From NCBI RefSeq assembly GCF_001314875.1, contig NZ_LJZS01000018.1:1-64000 (forward strand): a DNA stretch of 64,000 bases, read 5' to 3'. The position numbers and the translations under genes are program-made. This stretch comes from Halomonas sp. HL-48 (GTDB taxonomy: Bacteria; Pseudomonadota; Gammaproteobacteria; Pseudomonadales; Halomonadaceae). Position 1 is the stretch's first letter; each line of letters starts with the position of its first letter. The notes under the pieces were generated by a model. The model did not search any database and was not told where the DNA came from. It worked only from the letters and a program-made list of their open reading frames with translations. Positions 25,816-35,681 of this stretch are shown here, piece after piece.

Positions 25816-27435
25816 CGGCAGCGCCGCTTGGTCGTCCGGCAGCGGTTCAGGCGACGTTTCGCGCTCGGGCTGATAGCCGATACGGAAGCCGCCCCAGTGA
25901 CGGCCATTGATGTAGATGGGCACGGACAGGTCGTGCATGATCTCGCCGGTATCGCGCTTGTAGGTTTGCAGCAGCAAGGGGTTTTCGTGGGCACCGCAGC
26001 GACGCCCAGTGGGATCATCGAAAATGCGTTTGCTGCGGCAGAATTTCAGGTCGTGATCGTAATCGCCGGTGGGCGGGCGACTGACGGCCTGATTATGCGT
26101 CGGCACGTAGCCTTTCCGATCACAGGTGATTGCATAGCTAAGATCGAACTGCGTTAGCAGCGGCTCCTGTAGGTCGGGCAGGTATTTGTCGGTGAAACCG
26201 TCAAAGGACGTCCGATAAAGCGGCGGCCGGGTATCGGGGATCTGCTGATAGTCAGGCTGAAAGAGCGCCGCCTCACTCAGCTCGCCCTTCTTGAGAGCAT
26301 TTTCAAACAGCTTGCTGATCCGGTCCGCCGTTTGCCGCGCCGCATGAAACACCTGCTGATGACGACCGTTGAGTCGCTGCTGTGCCAGTTCTCCATCGAC
26401 ACCTTCCGCCGCTTCCATCAGGGCACGCGCCTGGTTGGCCAGGTCATGCATGTTGCGATTGCCCTCATCCACGTCGGTTTCCAGCTGATGTAGCGTGTCA
26501 GCAACCGTCTGGCTATGCTCGCGGGTGTTGTCGATGGCCTGGGCGACGCTGCTGATTTCGCTTTGTACCTGATCAAACTCCTGGGTGATGGTGCCAAGAC
26601 TGGCTCCCACCTGCTGCATGTCCGCTGAGCGATGGCTGATGCGACTCATCAGGCTGCCCATCGAAGACACCACATTCTGACCGCTTTGGTGCATGTCCTT
26701 GACCAGCTCATCGACGCTTTGGGTAGCCGTCGAGGTCTTGTGCGCCAGATTGCGAACCTCGCCCGCCACCACCGCAAACCCGCGCCCGTGTTCACCCGCG
26801 CGAGCCGCCTCGATGGACGCATTGAGCGACAGCAGATGCGTCTGCTCGGCGATGTCCTCGATCATCGAGGTGACGTTGCGTACGCGCTCGATCTTGTCGT
26901 TGAGCGAGGTCAGCATCTCGAGCGCCTGCTGGGATTGCTCGGAGACCTCGCTCATCTCATTGATGATGTCGGTCAGGGCTTCCTGGTTATGATGACTGGA
27001 TTCCCGGGCGCTTTCCGCAAGTGCTGCCACCTGGGAAGCACTGGCGCTGACTTGCATGATGGCGGTGTTGATCGCCCCCATGCTGGCTGACGATTCACGG
27101 GCCATTTTCTCCTGCTTGCTCAGGCGCTGGTCCATCAGGTCGGCGTAGTGAGAGACTTCGGCCGAGGCGATGGCGGTACTGCTGGCGCGACGCATCAGGC
27201 GGAATGCCATGGCGCGCAGTGAGGCATAATCCGCCATCAGACGATGGCCGGTGCGCTTGCTTTCAAGCTGTTGCTGGTCCGCCTGGTAGAGCGACCACCA
27301 CGCGTTCAACACACACAGCGCGCCCGCCACTGCCGCCAAGCCAACCGCAATATATCCCCCTAAAGTGCTGTAAGATACCAGCCACCCCGCCAGTGCCAGT
27401 AGCACTAAGGGGACGATCCAGCGAATGAGACGCAT
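25786..27435 (-). CDS. Methyl-accepting chemotaxis protein with C-terminal sensor-like domain
   Basis: 549 residues from ATG 27435. Two membrane helices lie close together near the N-terminus (about 4-25 and 28-50), leaving almost no periplasmic loop. The signalling domain follows, with the highly conserved hairpin tip [20 protein letters not shown] and [12 protein letters not shown]. Beyond it, from about residue 390, is a roughly 150-residue cytoplasmic domain ([48 protein letters not shown]). This type of C-terminal module occurs in cytoplasm-sensing or energy-taxis receptors and looks Cache/PAS-like. Sensing is therefore probably intracellular. No che genes adjoin it. Confidence 0.88.
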   Translation of the reverse strand: MRLIRWIVPLVLLALAGWLVSYSTLGGYIAVGLAAVAGALCVLNAWWSLYQADQQQLESKRTGHRLMADYASLRAMAFRLMRRASSTAIASAEVSHYADLMDQRLSKQEKMARESSASMGAINTAIMQVSASASQVAALAESARESSHHNQEALTDIINEMSEVSEQSQQALEMLTSLNDKIERVRNVTSMIEDIAEQTHLLSLNASIEAARAGEHGRGFAVVAGEVRNLAHKTSTATQSVDELVKDMHQSGQNVVSSMGSLMSRISHRSADMQQVGASLGTITQEFDQVQSEISSVAQAIDNTREHSQTVADTLHQLETDVDEGNRNMHDLANQARALMEAAEGVDGELAQQRLNGRHQQVFHAARQTADRISKLFENALKKGELSEAALFQPDYQQIPDTRPPLYRTSFDGFTDKYLPDLQEPLLTQFDLSYAITCDRKGYVPTHNQAVSRPPTGDYDHDLKFCRSKRIFDDPTGRRCGAHENPLLLQTYKRDTGEIMHDLSVPIYINGRHWGGFRIGYQPERETSPEPLPDDQAALPLPGRQLARA

Positions 27436-27603
27436 AGTAAATACTCTTGTTATTAACGTGATAAAGAGGTCCCAAGCCATTGATCAGGCTTATCCTTAGC
27501 TTACCCATTTACCAGGATTAAATAAGTAACACTTTGGGGGAAGGCCTGAAGGTGAAGACGAAATCAGTGAAGGGGTGCCGTAATTTTGCTTATAACGCGT
27601 TAA

Positions 27604-27609
27604 TATAAT
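27604..27609 (+). promoter_or_regulatory. Candidate -10 element before the SulP gene
   Basis: A perfect TATAAT at 27604-27609 lies 21 nt before the first ATG of the SulP gene in an AT-rich gap. No good -35 is at the standard distance, so the call is tentative. Confidence 0.35.
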
Positions 27610-27630
27610 GATCTATGTTCGCGTCAGGCC

Positions 27631-29385
27631 ATGCCCTGGCCTATTGACCTGATGATTGACGGCGAATCGCCCTTGGAGCCCATGCTAAAGAGCTACTTGC
27701 CTATCCTGTCCTGGCTGCCTTACTACCATAGACGCTTATTCGGCGCGGATTTACTTGCAGGCCTGATAGTCACCGTCATGGTCATTCCGCAGTCCCTTGC
27801 CTATGCGCTGCTCGCCGGGCTGCCCGCAGTGGTGGGCTTATACGCCAGCATTCTGCCTCAGTTGGTGTACACCCTGTTCGGCACCAGCCGCACCCTGGCC
27901 ATAGGCCCGGTGGCCATTATTGCGCTGATGACCGGGGCCGCCCTATCCTCCGTGGCTGCGCCGGGCACCGAGTCCTATCTACAGGCCGCTTTGGTATTGT
28001 CGTTGCTTTCCGGGCTCATGCTGGTGGCCATGGGACTGCTGAAAATGGGCTTTTTCAGCAATTTCCTGAGCCACCCGGTGATATCCGGCTTTCTAACCGC
28101 CTCGGGGATCCTGATTGCTGTCAGCCAGCTTGGCAGCCTGCTGGGCATCGAGAGCAGCGGTTTTACGCTCGTTGAGCGGCTGGTCACGCTGGTCCCCAAC
28201 CTGCCAGGCGTCAACGTGCCCACCTGTTTGCTGGGCATCAGCACGCTGGTGTTTCTTGTCTGGCTTCGCCGGCATGGTAAATCGACATTGCATCGGCTGG
28301 GGCTGCCTAACAGCGCCGCCGACCTGGTCGCCAAGGCGGGGCCGGTGATCGCGGTGGTCGCCACGACCCTGGCCACCTGGCATTGGGGCCTCGCCGACCA
28401 GGGGGTCAACGTCGTGGGCGATGTACCCGCCGGGCTGCCTGCTTTCAGCCTGCCCTGGGCGGACGCTTCGTTATGGCGGGCGCTTTTCATCCCTGCCTTG
28501 CTCATCAGCCTGGTCGGTTTTGTCGAGTCGGTATCCATGGGCCAGATGCTGGCCGCGAAACGCCGCCAGCGTATTTCACCCAATCAGGAACTGATCGGCC
28601 TGGGGGCCACCAACCTGGCCGCTGCCGTGACCCATGGCATGCCGGTCACCGGCGGTCTTTCGCGCACCGTGATCAATTACGATGCGGGGGCACAAACGCC
28701 AGCGGCAGGCGCCTTTGCCGCGCTGGGCATTGCGCTGGTCACCATGGCCTTTACCGGCTGGCTTTACTACCTGCCGATTGCCACCCTGGCGGCCACCATC
28801 ACGGTATCCATTCTCACGCTGGTGGATATTCCCATGCTGCGCCAGACGTGGCGCTATTCGCGCAGCGATTTCTCGGCCATGGCGTTAACCATCGTGCTGA
28901 CGCTCGTCGAAGGCATAGAAGCGGGCATCCTGGGGGGCGTCACGCTGTCGATTGCGCTGTATCTTTACCGCACCAGCCGTCCGCATAGCGCGCTGGTCGG
29001 CCGGGTACCGGAGACCGAGCATTTCCGCAACGTCGAACGCCACGATGTCGAAACCGTCAGCCGCGTGGCACTGCTGCGGATCGATGAAAGCCTATACTTT
29101 GCCAATGCCCGCTACCTGGAAGACACGCTGTACAATCTGGTGGCCAGCCGCCCCGAACTCGAGCACGTGGTGCTGATCTGCTCCGCGGTTAACCTGATCG
29201 ACGCCTCAGCGCTGGAAAGCCTGGATGCCATCAATGCCCGCCTCAAGGATTCCAACGTCAAGCTGCACCTTGCAGAGGTCAAGGGGCCTGTCATGGACCA
29301 GCTCAAGAAAAGTGACTTTCTTGATGCCCTCACCGGGCGGGTGTTCCTCAGCACCTACGCCGCCTGGCGCGAGTTTTCCCAGTGA
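27631..29385 (+). CDS. SulP-family inorganic anion transporter with STAS domain
   Basis: 584 residues from ATG 27631; ATG 27682, with ttggag just before it, is an alternative that removes 17 residues. The N-terminal SLC26/SulP membrane domain (to about 430) starts LKSYLPILSWLPYY and includes the family motif VIPQSLAYALLAGLPAVVGLYAS. A cytoplasmic STAS domain follows (about 470-575, with LIDASALESL). SulP proteins carry sulfate, bicarbonate or other anions with Na+ or H+. No carbonic anhydrase or sulfate-assimilation gene adjoins it, so the substrate is open. It converges with the kinase gene (18-bp gap). Confidence 0.92.
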   Translation: MPWPIDLMIDGESPLEPMLKSYLPILSWLPYYHRRLFGADLLAGLIVTVMVIPQSLAYALLAGLPAVVGLYASILPQLVYTLFGTSRTLAIGPVAIIALMTGAALSSVAAPGTESYLQAALVLSLLSGLMLVAMGLLKMGFFSNFLSHPVISGFLTASGILIAVSQLGSLLGIESSGFTLVERLVTLVPNLPGVNVPTCLLGISTLVFLVWLRRHGKSTLHRLGLPNSAADLVAKAGPVIAVVATTLATWHWGLADQGVNVVGDVPAGLPAFSLPWADASLWRALFIPALLISLVGFVESVSMGQMLAAKRRQRISPNQELIGLGATNLAAAVTHGMPVTGGLSRTVINYDAGAQTPAAGAFAALGIALVTMAFTGWLYYLPIATLAATITVSILTLVDIPMLRQTWRYSRSDFSAMALTIVLTLVEGIEAGILGGVTLSIALYLYRTSRPHSALVGRVPETEHFRNVERHDVETVSRVALLRIDESLYFANARYLEDTLYNLVASRPELEHVVLICSAVNLIDASALESLDAINARLKDSNVKLHLAEVKGPVMDQLKKSDFLDALTGRVFLSTYAAWREFSQ

Positions 29386-29403
29386 CCTCACACAACATTG
29401 CCG

Positions 29404-31269
29404 CTATTGGCGTGATTGCCTGATATGTTCCCGCGGGTCGCGGGGATAGTAGCGCTCGGGCTGACGTTCAAGATGAGTAAAGTAGCGCGTGTCCTTGTAG
29501 GGCATTTTCATGAACCCCGACACCCCCAGCCCTTCGATCTCGCACACCGAAGCCAGCATTTGCGCCAGCAGACGGCGAAACTCTGTCTCCCGGGAAGGGT
29601 CGAGCAAACGATAGTAGCTATGGATCTTGAGATGCTTGGGGAGCGCCTCAAAAATGATCATGCCGGTGTGATGAATCTCGTTAAGCTGCTGCAGCACCTG
29701 CATGATCGAATCCGGTAGCGCCAGTAATTCCTCGGGGTCGGGGCCATCTTCAAAGTAACTGTGTTGCCGGGTGCGATCCTCGAGCTCCGGAACGGCGCTC
29801 ATTTCATAGCTGATAGCCACGCCAGGGTCGCAATAAAATGGCGCCTCGGCTGAACGACGCTCGAGATGCAGCGTTTGGCGGGCGTTGAACAGACAGCTTT
29901 TGAAGACGCCCTGGCGATGGATCGCCCGCGCCAGGTGCACCATGTTGTTGACCGCTTCGATAAAGGCGGGCTTGAGTGCAGGATCGTGAAGGTTCAGCGA
30001 GGAGTCGATGTACACCCCTTCCCGCTCCCAGCGCACGGCCAGGCCGCCTACCACCGGATACTTGCCGAGCCGACTCACCGACGCCAGAAAGGCCTTTTCC
30101 GTCTCGCCCATGCCCTGCATAAACTGCTTGTAGTAACGGTCGAGCTGCACATCGTTGACGTCGTTCAGGGTCTCGGGGGCATTGGCTTCACGCAGGAAGG
30201 CCTTGCGCGAACTGTACACCACCGTATCGATGTCCTGCTCCGCCGGGCGAACCCACACCGGCACCAGCGGCGATTGAGCGTCGCCGGGTAGATCAATCAT
30301 CACGACCTTGGCCATGCGCGGCATCGCCTGGAGGAAGTAGTCGCCGGCCCGGCGGCGCAGGCGAGGGTCGGCGTCCAGCATGCCGTCGAGGGTGCGGGCA
30401 AACTCCATGGGCAAGCCAAGCGAACTCGCCGGGATCGCACGGTGGCCAAAGCGGCAGGACTGCGCCGAGGCCAGCGCGTAGAGCGTGCCCGCCACGCCCT
30501 GCTCGTCGAACCGCGGTGAGGAAAGCGCGCCATTCAGCTGTTCGTCGCCGATAAAGTACACATCGCCCAGGCGGGCGTTGGTTTGTTGAAGATTATCCGA
30601 CATCAGCTCCATTACGTTAGCGCCGACGAACTGCAGTTGGGCATCGAGCTGGGCAAACACCGCCGAGCCCCAGTCGATCAGCGCGATGGATTCATGGTCC
30701 GGATCGAACACCAGGTTGGAGGGCTTGATATCGCCGTGCACCACGGGCCGCGCCTGGGGACCCGACTCGCAGCGCAGGGCGGCGAGAATATCCGCCAGCT
30801 GAGCGGCAATGCGCATGATCAGGCGGGGCGACAATCGCCCTTCCCTGAGGGATATCTGCTCCAGATTCCAGCCGGGCGCGCGTTCCATGACCAGAATGGA
30901 CTGACCGCGCGAGCGCTGGTAGGTGATCAGCTTGGGAATACGCGGATGCGCGACCTGGTCAAGCATGAACGCCTCTTCTTCAAGACGCTCCTGCAGATGG
31001 GTCGGCAAGGTAATGCGGGAAAATTTAAACACATAATGCACGTTCGGCCCCGGGCCGCGGGTGTCGCCACCCACCGCCGGCGCGCTGCCGGCAAACACGA
31101 ATCCGTAGGCCCCCTTGCCGATCAATTCGATGTCCTGATAGCCAAGCTGGGCGAGCTGCGCCTGGCACAGCGCCACCCAGTCCTTGAGTTTTCGGGCATC
31201 GTGATGGCTCAGCAGATAGACCGACTGTTCTTCGGGGATGTAGAACTGCTGAAGCGGTGCCTGGGCCAT
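29404..31269 (-). CDS. Hanks-type serine/threonine protein kinase, last gene of the 2-oxoacid dehydrogenase operon
   Basis: 621 residues, ATG 31269 behind caggcg. Kinase domain about 45-310: glycine loop GKGAYGFV (51-58), VAIK-type Lys K82 (VFKFSR), a Glu in LEEEAFML (98-100), catalytic loop HGDIKPSN (178-185, with D180) and a DFG equivalent DWG (199-201). The catalytic residues are intact. The HGD and DWG variants are shared by a minority of bacterial kinases. Residues about 320-621 form a second large domain I do not recognise. There is no membrane helix or PASTA repeat, so it is cytoplasmic. The start is 13 nt after the E2 gene stop, which suggests cotranscription and a link to control of the dehydrogenase. 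Confidence 0.88.
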   Translation of the reverse strand: MAQAPLQQFYIPEEQSVYLLSHHDARKLKDWVALCQAQLAQLGYQDIELIGKGAYGFVFAGSAPAVGGDTRGPGPNVHYVFKFSRITLPTHLQERLEEEAFMLDQVAHPRIPKLITYQRSRGQSILVMERAPGWNLEQISLREGRLSPRLIMRIAAQLADILAALRCESGPQARPVVHGDIKPSNLVFDPDHESIALIDWGSAVFAQLDAQLQFVGANVMELMSDNLQQTNARLGDVYFIGDEQLNGALSSPRFDEQGVAGTLYALASAQSCRFGHRAIPASSLGLPMEFARTLDGMLDADPRLRRRAGDYFLQAMPRMAKVVMIDLPGDAQSPLVPVWVRPAEQDIDTVVYSSRKAFLREANAPETLNDVNDVQLDRYYKQFMQGMGETEKAFLASVSRLGKYPVVGGLAVRWEREGVYIDSSLNLHDPALKPAFIEAVNNMVHLARAIHRQGVFKSCLFNARQTLHLERRSAEAPFYCDPGVAISYEMSAVPELEDRTRQHSYFEDGPDPEELLALPDSIMQVLQQLNEIHHTGMIIFEALPKHLKIHSYYRLLDPSRETEFRRLLAQMLASVCEIEGLGVSGFMKMPYKDTRYFTHLERQPERYYPRDPREHIRQSRQ

Positions 31270-31282
31270 AAGTTCGCCTGCG

Positions 31283-32551
31283 TTAGCCTAGATGAAGGAG
31301 CATGGTCTCCGGGTCTTCGAGGAACGCTTTCCAGGCGTTGCAGAAACGCGCAATGGTGCCGCCATCGATAAACCGGTGATCCCCGGCCCAGGTGATGGTC
31401 ATGATTGCGCGCCGCTGCACGGCACCCTGTTCATCAAAGCGCGGCAGCCATTGGGTTTTGCCGATGGCGACGATTGCCGCTTCCGGCGCATTGATGATGG
31501 GCGCAGCGTAGGTGCCGCCCAGCGCGCCGATATTGGAAATACTGATTGTGCCGCCCTTGAGATCGGCCTGATCGACCCGGCCCTCGCGAGCGGCGTTAGT
31601 CAACCGGCTGACTTCTCTGGCAATCTCCAACAGCGTGAGGTGCTCGACGCCTTTAACGTTGGGCACCATCAACCCCGCCTTGCTATCCACCGCCATGCCA
31701 ATATTGCACTGCGGGTAGTAATGCAGCTCGTCGCCGGCCGCATTCAGCTGCGCGTTGATAATCGGCTGTTCCGCCACGGCCAGCGCCAAAGCCTTCATGA
31801 AAAACGGCATCAAGGTTAAACGCTCTCCTTGAGCCTCAGCCAAGGGCTTCAGGCGCTCGCGCAATGCCAGCAGTGCCGTGACGTCGATTTCGTCGCCGTA
31901 GTGAAAATGCGGAATGGTGGTCGCCGCTTCCACCATGCGCTTGGCCATGACCGCCCGCATGCCGCGTAGCGGCTCAACCCTGGGGACATTTTCAGATACC
32001 TTGCCCCCCTCAGTCCTCGGCGCCTGATGGCCCTCCTCAGCAGGCCGGTCGAGATGGGCCATGACGTCTTCCTTGAGTACCCGGCCGTCTTTACCGCTGC
32101 CGTCAATATCCATCAAGTTGAGGTGATGCTCGCGCACCAACCTTCGCACGGCAGGGCTGGCGGGGACTTTACCGTGCCCTTTTGTGGGTGCTGATGCTGT
32201 CGACGAAGCCCCCGAGGGGACCGCGGTTTTTTCGGTGCCGGGCGCGCGTGCGGCCTGTGACTCACTGCCGCCCTCCTGCGCACCGCTGGTTTCACCTGCT
32301 TCGCTGGTCGCTTCGCCTTCGGCCTGATAGGCGTAAAGCGGCGCGTGCACCTTGGCAATATGGCCCTGCTCGACATACAGCTTGGTCACCACGCCCGCTT
32401 CAGGAGCGGTAATTTCCACCAGCGCCTTGTCGGTCATCACCTCGACGATGGGCTGATCTTCTTCGATGCGATCGCCTTTTGCGACGCGCCACTCGACCAC
32501 TTCACATTCGACAATGCCTTCGCCGATATCCGGCAGCATAAAATCGCTCAT
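31283..32551 (-). CDS. bkdB: 2-oxoacid dehydrogenase E2 (lipoamide acyltransferase), branched-chain type
   Basis: 422 residues from ATG 32551 (gggagaagaac upstream). A single lipoyl domain has the lipoylated Lys K42 in EVMTDKALVEI. A low-complexity Ala/Ser/Glu linker follows (about 78-125). The peripheral subunit-binding domain (about 130-167) begins ASPAVRRLVREHHL. The acyltransferase domain ends with the catalytic DHRFIDGG. It moves the branched acyl group from E1 to CoA. One lipoyl domain and the TDKA motif fit branched-chain E2. It lies 37 nt after the E1 beta gene. No E3 (lipoamide dehydrogenase) gene is nearby. Confidence 0.9.
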   Translation of the reverse strand: MSDFMLPDIGEGIVECEVVEWRVAKGDRIEEDQPIVEVMTDKALVEITAPEAGVVTKLYVEQGHIAKVHAPLYAYQAEGEATSEAGETSGAQEGGSESQAARAPGTEKTAVPSGASSTASAPTKGHGKVPASPAVRRLVREHHLNLMDIDGSGKDGRVLKEDVMAHLDRPAEEGHQAPRTEGGKVSENVPRVEPLRGMRAVMAKRMVEAATTIPHFHYGDEIDVTALLALRERLKPLAEAQGERLTLMPFFMKALALAVAEQPIINAQLNAAGDELHYYPQCNIGMAVDSKAGLMVPNVKGVEHLTLLEIAREVSRLTNAAREGRVDQADLKGGTISISNIGALGGTYAAPIINAPEAAIVAIGKTQWLPRFDEQGAVQRRAIMTITWAGDHRFIDGGTIARFCNAWKAFLEDPETMLLHLG

Positions 32552-32588
32552 TGTTCTTCTCCCCTGCGTGCTTGGGCGTTTTAAGCCG

Positions 32589-33566
32589 CTAGAAATTGAC
32601 GCTTTCGCGAATCGCTTCAAAGATTTTGAGATGATCGGGCAGATACTCTTTTTCCAGCACCAGCGGGAAAGGCGTATCCAGTCCGGTCACCCGTGCAATG
32701 GGCGATTCCAGGTAGAGAAAACAACGTTCCTGTATCGTCGCGGCGATTTCACCGGCAAAGCCGCCGGTCAAGGGGGCTTCATGGCTGACCACCAGGCGGC
32801 CGGTTTTGAGCACCGATTCCGCCACCGTATCGGCATCCCAGGGTAGCAGCGAACGCAGATCGATCACCTCACAGTTAATGCCCTGCTCTTCTGCGAGTTC
32901 CACAGCCTTGCCGATCACTTCCATCTGCGCGCCCCAGCCGACCAGAGTAACGTCGGTACCTTCCTTGATGATCTCGGCTTCACCAATGGGTAGCTGGTAA
33001 TCGTCTTCCGGCACCTCACCCACTGCCGCGCGGTAAAGCCGCTTGGGTTCGAGAAACAGCACCGGATCAGGATCGCGAATCGCCGCCAGCAACAAGCCCT
33101 TGGCCTGATAGGGATTACGCGGCACGACAACTTTCAGCCCCGGCGTGTGGGTAAAATACGCCTCGGGAGATTGCGAGTGATAAAGCCCGCCGGAAATGCC
33201 GCCGCCATACGGGGTGCGGATGGTCAAGCCGCCGACGTTAAACAGATCACCGGAGCGGTAGCGGTACTTGGCGGTTTCGTTAACGATCTGGTCGAAGGCG
33301 GGAAAAATATAATCGGCGAACTGAATTTCAGCGACCGGGACCGAGCCTTGGGCGGCCAGACCGTTGGCAAAGCCAATGATGCCCTGCTCCACCAGCGGCG
33401 TATTGAAACAGCGGGCTTTGCCGTATTTTTCCTGGAGATGGCTCGTGGCACGAAAAACACCGCCAAAGATCCCCACGTCTTCCCCAAAGCAGATGACTTT
33501 CTCGTCTTCCGCCATGGCAATGTCGAGAGCGTTATTGATCGCCTGGAGCATATTCATGGTGGCCAT
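32589..33566 (-). CDS. bkdA2: Branched-chain 2-oxoacid dehydrogenase E1 beta subunit
   Basis: 325 residues, ATG 33566 behind gggaggcg, one base after the E1 alpha stop. Transketolase central and C-terminal domains: [14 protein letters not shown], the segment [17 protein letters not shown], then [19 protein letters not shown] and [10 protein letters not shown]. These segments are strikingly like the mitochondrial BCKDHB subunit and less like Pseudomonas-type sequences. With E1 alpha it decarboxylates 2-oxo acids from valine, leucine and isoleucine using thiamine diphosphate. Confidence 0.92.
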   Translation of the reverse strand: MATMNMLQAINNALDIAMAEDEKVICFGEDVGIFGGVFRATSHLQEKYGKARCFNTPLVEQGIIGFANGLAAQGSVPVAEIQFADYIFPAFDQIVNETAKYRYRSGDLFNVGGLTIRTPYGGGISGGLYHSQSPEAYFTHTPGLKVVVPRNPYQAKGLLLAAIRDPDPVLFLEPKRLYRAAVGEVPEDDYQLPIGEAEIIKEGTDVTLVGWGAQMEVIGKAVELAEEQGINCEVIDLRSLLPWDADTVAESVLKTGRLVVSHEAPLTGGFAGEIAATIQERCFLYLESPIARVTGLDTPFPLVLEKEYLPDHLKIFEAIRESVNF

Positions 33567-33567
33567 G

Positions 33568-34773
33568 TTACGCCTCCCCCTGTGAGTCGCTATCCGTGCT
33601 TACGCCAAGATCCAGCGACCTGGCGCCGCGGGGATAGGCCTCCGGATAACGACGAATATGCTGCTTGAGCTGATCAAACTGCCGCTGAAGTGCCGGCGTG
33701 ACGTCGGCATAGACATCGATGATCAAGGTGTCCAGCGGCGGTGGCGAGCGCTTTTCTGCGCGCTTCATGGTATCCAGCACGTCGCGACGCAGGCGTTCCT
33801 GCTCGCGGGTTTCCTCTTCCTCGCTCCACCAGCCCTTGGCCAGCAGCCACTTCTGCATGCGCAACAGCGGGTCCTTGATCCGCCAGGCTTCTTCCTCGTT
33901 TTTCGAACGATAGCCCGACGGGTCATCCGAAGAAGAGTGCGCAGCCAAACGGTAGGTCATGGCTTCGATGAGTACCGGCTGATTGCGTTCAACGGCAAGC
34001 TTGCGTGCCTGACGGGTGGCTTCATAGACCGCCAGCACATCGTTGCCGTCGACCCGGATGACGTGCATGTGGTACCCAAACGCCCGCGGCGCAATCCCAT
34101 CGGCAGCAAACTGCTCGACCGCCGGAGTCGAAATCGCATAGCCGTTGTTGCGACAGAAGAAAATCACCGGCACCTGATGCACCGAGGCCATATTGAGCGC
34201 CGCGTGAAAGTCGCCTTCCGATGCGGCGCCCTCGCCAAAGAAGGTCAGCGTACAGTGCCCGTCTTCGGCCATTTTCTGGCCGTAGGCATAGCCGGTGGCC
34301 TGGGGGATCTGGGTGGCGAGCGGCGACGAAATCGTCATGTAGTGAAGCTTGCGCGAGCCGTAATGAATCGGCATCTGCCGACCCTTGCCATAATCCAGCT
34401 CGTTGCCGAACAGCTGATTCATGAACTCGTCGAAGGAGAACCCGCGGTACATCAACGCGCCCTGTTCACGGTACTGGGCCATGATCATATCGGCATCGTC
34501 GAGTGCCGCCGTCGCGCCCACGACGGCGGCTTCTTCACCGGTGCATTGCATGTAGAAACTCAGCCGCCCCTGACGCTGGGCCGCCAGCATGCGCTCATCG
34601 AGAATACGCGTGGCCAACATGGCGTGGTAGATACGCCGGGCATGGTCATGTTCCAGATGCGGCGCATCCGCCTCGCTGTGGAGCTCGCCCTCGGGACTTA
34701 ACAAACTAAAGGTGGGGATCGAAAATTCGTCACCTGTCAGAAAAACAGGCTGGTGCGATTGCTGTGTCATCAT
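33568..34773 (-). CDS. bkdA1: Branched-chain 2-oxoacid dehydrogenase E1 alpha subunit
   Basis: 401 residues, first of two adjacent ATGs behind aaggacaata. The thiamine diphosphate motif runs from GEG (180-182) to NN (209-210) in [24 protein letters not shown] (130-140) and [15 protein letters not shown] match the mitochondrial BCKDHA protein closely. The loop [14 protein letters not shown] (278-290) aligns with the regulatory phosphorylation loop of mammalian E1 alpha, with S280 at the phosphoserine position. It is the first gene of the operon E1 alpha, E1 beta, E2, protein kinase. It feeds branched-chain amino-acid catabolism. No bkdR-type regulator adjoins it. Confidence 0.92.
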   Translation of the reverse strand: MMTQQSHQPVFLTGDEFSIPTFSLLSPEGELHSEADAPHLEHDHARRIYHAMLATRILDERMLAAQRQGRLSFYMQCTGEEAAVVGATAALDDADMIMAQYREQGALMYRGFSFDEFMNQLFGNELDYGKGRQMPIHYGSRKLHYMTISSPLATQIPQATGYAYGQKMAEDGHCTLTFFGEGAASEGDFHAALNMASVHQVPVIFFCRNNGYAISTPAVEQFAADGIAPRAFGYHMHVIRVDGNDVLAVYEATRQARKLAVERNQPVLIEAMTYRLAAHSSSDDPSGYRSKNEEEAWRIKDPLLRMQKWLLAKGWWSEEEETREQERLRRDVLDTMKRAEKRSPPPLDTLIIDVYADVTPALQRQFDQLKQHIRRYPEAYPRGARSLDLGVSTDSDSQGEA

Positions 34774-34904
34774 TATTGTCCTTGTCGTACCCCTTTTGAG
34801 GGCAGTGTTGTCGGTGATGACCTTTTATGCCAGTGGATTTATCTGACAATGGTCAACGCAACACCTGGGACAGTAACGCAGCCGAGACACATTAGGGATT
34901 CGAC

Positions 34905-35681
34905 TTAAGAGGTATAGAGGCGTGAACGTAACCGTTCCTGAAACCGCTCGAAGAGACTATCGACGGTCAGCGCCAGCAGAGCAATTGTCAGTGCTCCCTG
35001 GACGATGTACGCCATATTGCCGTTCACAATGCCGGCGATGATGGGGTCGCCCAGATTGCGTGCGCCCACCGTTGCACCGATGGCGGCCGTCGAAATATTG
35101 ATGGTAACCGAGGTGCGTATGCCGGCCAGAATAACCGGCGCGGCAAGCGGCAGCTCCACCTGACGAAGCACTTGCCAAGGCGTCATGCCCATGGCGATGG
35201 CCGCACTTTTGATGTCTTTGTCGACATCCTGCAAGCCTCCCAAGGTGTTACGCACGATGGGGAGCATGCCATACAGCACCAGCGCGACAATAATCGGCAG
35301 GGTTCCAAAGCCCAGCGCCGGCACGGCCAGCGCCAGCACGGCCACCGGTGGAAAGGTCTGGCCCAGAGAGGCCACCTGGGCAACCATGGGTAAAAAGTCG
35401 CGGCCCCCTTCACGGGTCACCGCAATGGCCGCGAGAACACCCCCAACGATCGTCACAACGGCCGCCACACTGACCACGAAAAGGTGCTGCAGCAATAGCG
35501 AGGCCAGGCTCGCCCGTTGGTAAACCACCTGATTGGCGTCGGGTTCAAGGGAGCGCAGCACGCCGTCGGCGTGGGGAAAGCCCCATACGCATAGCATCAA
35601 GAGTGCGAACCATACCGCAGGCCATATCGCACGGTTGGCGCCGTGCAACCCAAGGGAACGACGCCCAACGCTAGGATTCAC
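34905..35681 (-). CDS. yehW: Osmoprotectant ABC transporter permease, YehW type
   Basis: 258 residues. About six membrane helices with a binding-protein-dependent permease domain; the loop SAAIAMGMTPWQVLRQVELP fits the ATPase-contact site. It is the small permease of an OsmF-YehYXW system that imports betaine-type osmolytes. Its first 11 nt overlap the end of the ATPase gene. A mild extension before the first helix (MNPSVGRRSLGLHGANRAIW) is basic, as expected for an inner-membrane protein. It is the last gene of the cluster. Confidence 0.9.
   Translation of the reverse strand: MNPSVGRRSLGLHGANRAIWPAVWFALLMLCVWGFPHADGVLRSLEPDANQVVYQRASLASLLLQHLFVVSVAAVVTIVGGVLAAIAVTREGGRDFLPMVAQVASLGQTFPPVAVLALAVPALGFGTLPIIVALVLYGMLPIVRNTLGGLQDVDKDIKSAAIAMGMTPWQVLRQVELPLAAPVILAGIRTSVTINISTAAIGATVGARNLGDPIIAGIVNGNMAYIVQGALTIALLALTVDSLFERFQERLRSRLYTS

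Noticed and set aside
33658-34701. 347-codon frame antisense to the E1 alpha gene
   Set aside because: A long antisense frame is expected opposite a GC-rich gene; its sequence is Arg/His-rich and family-free.
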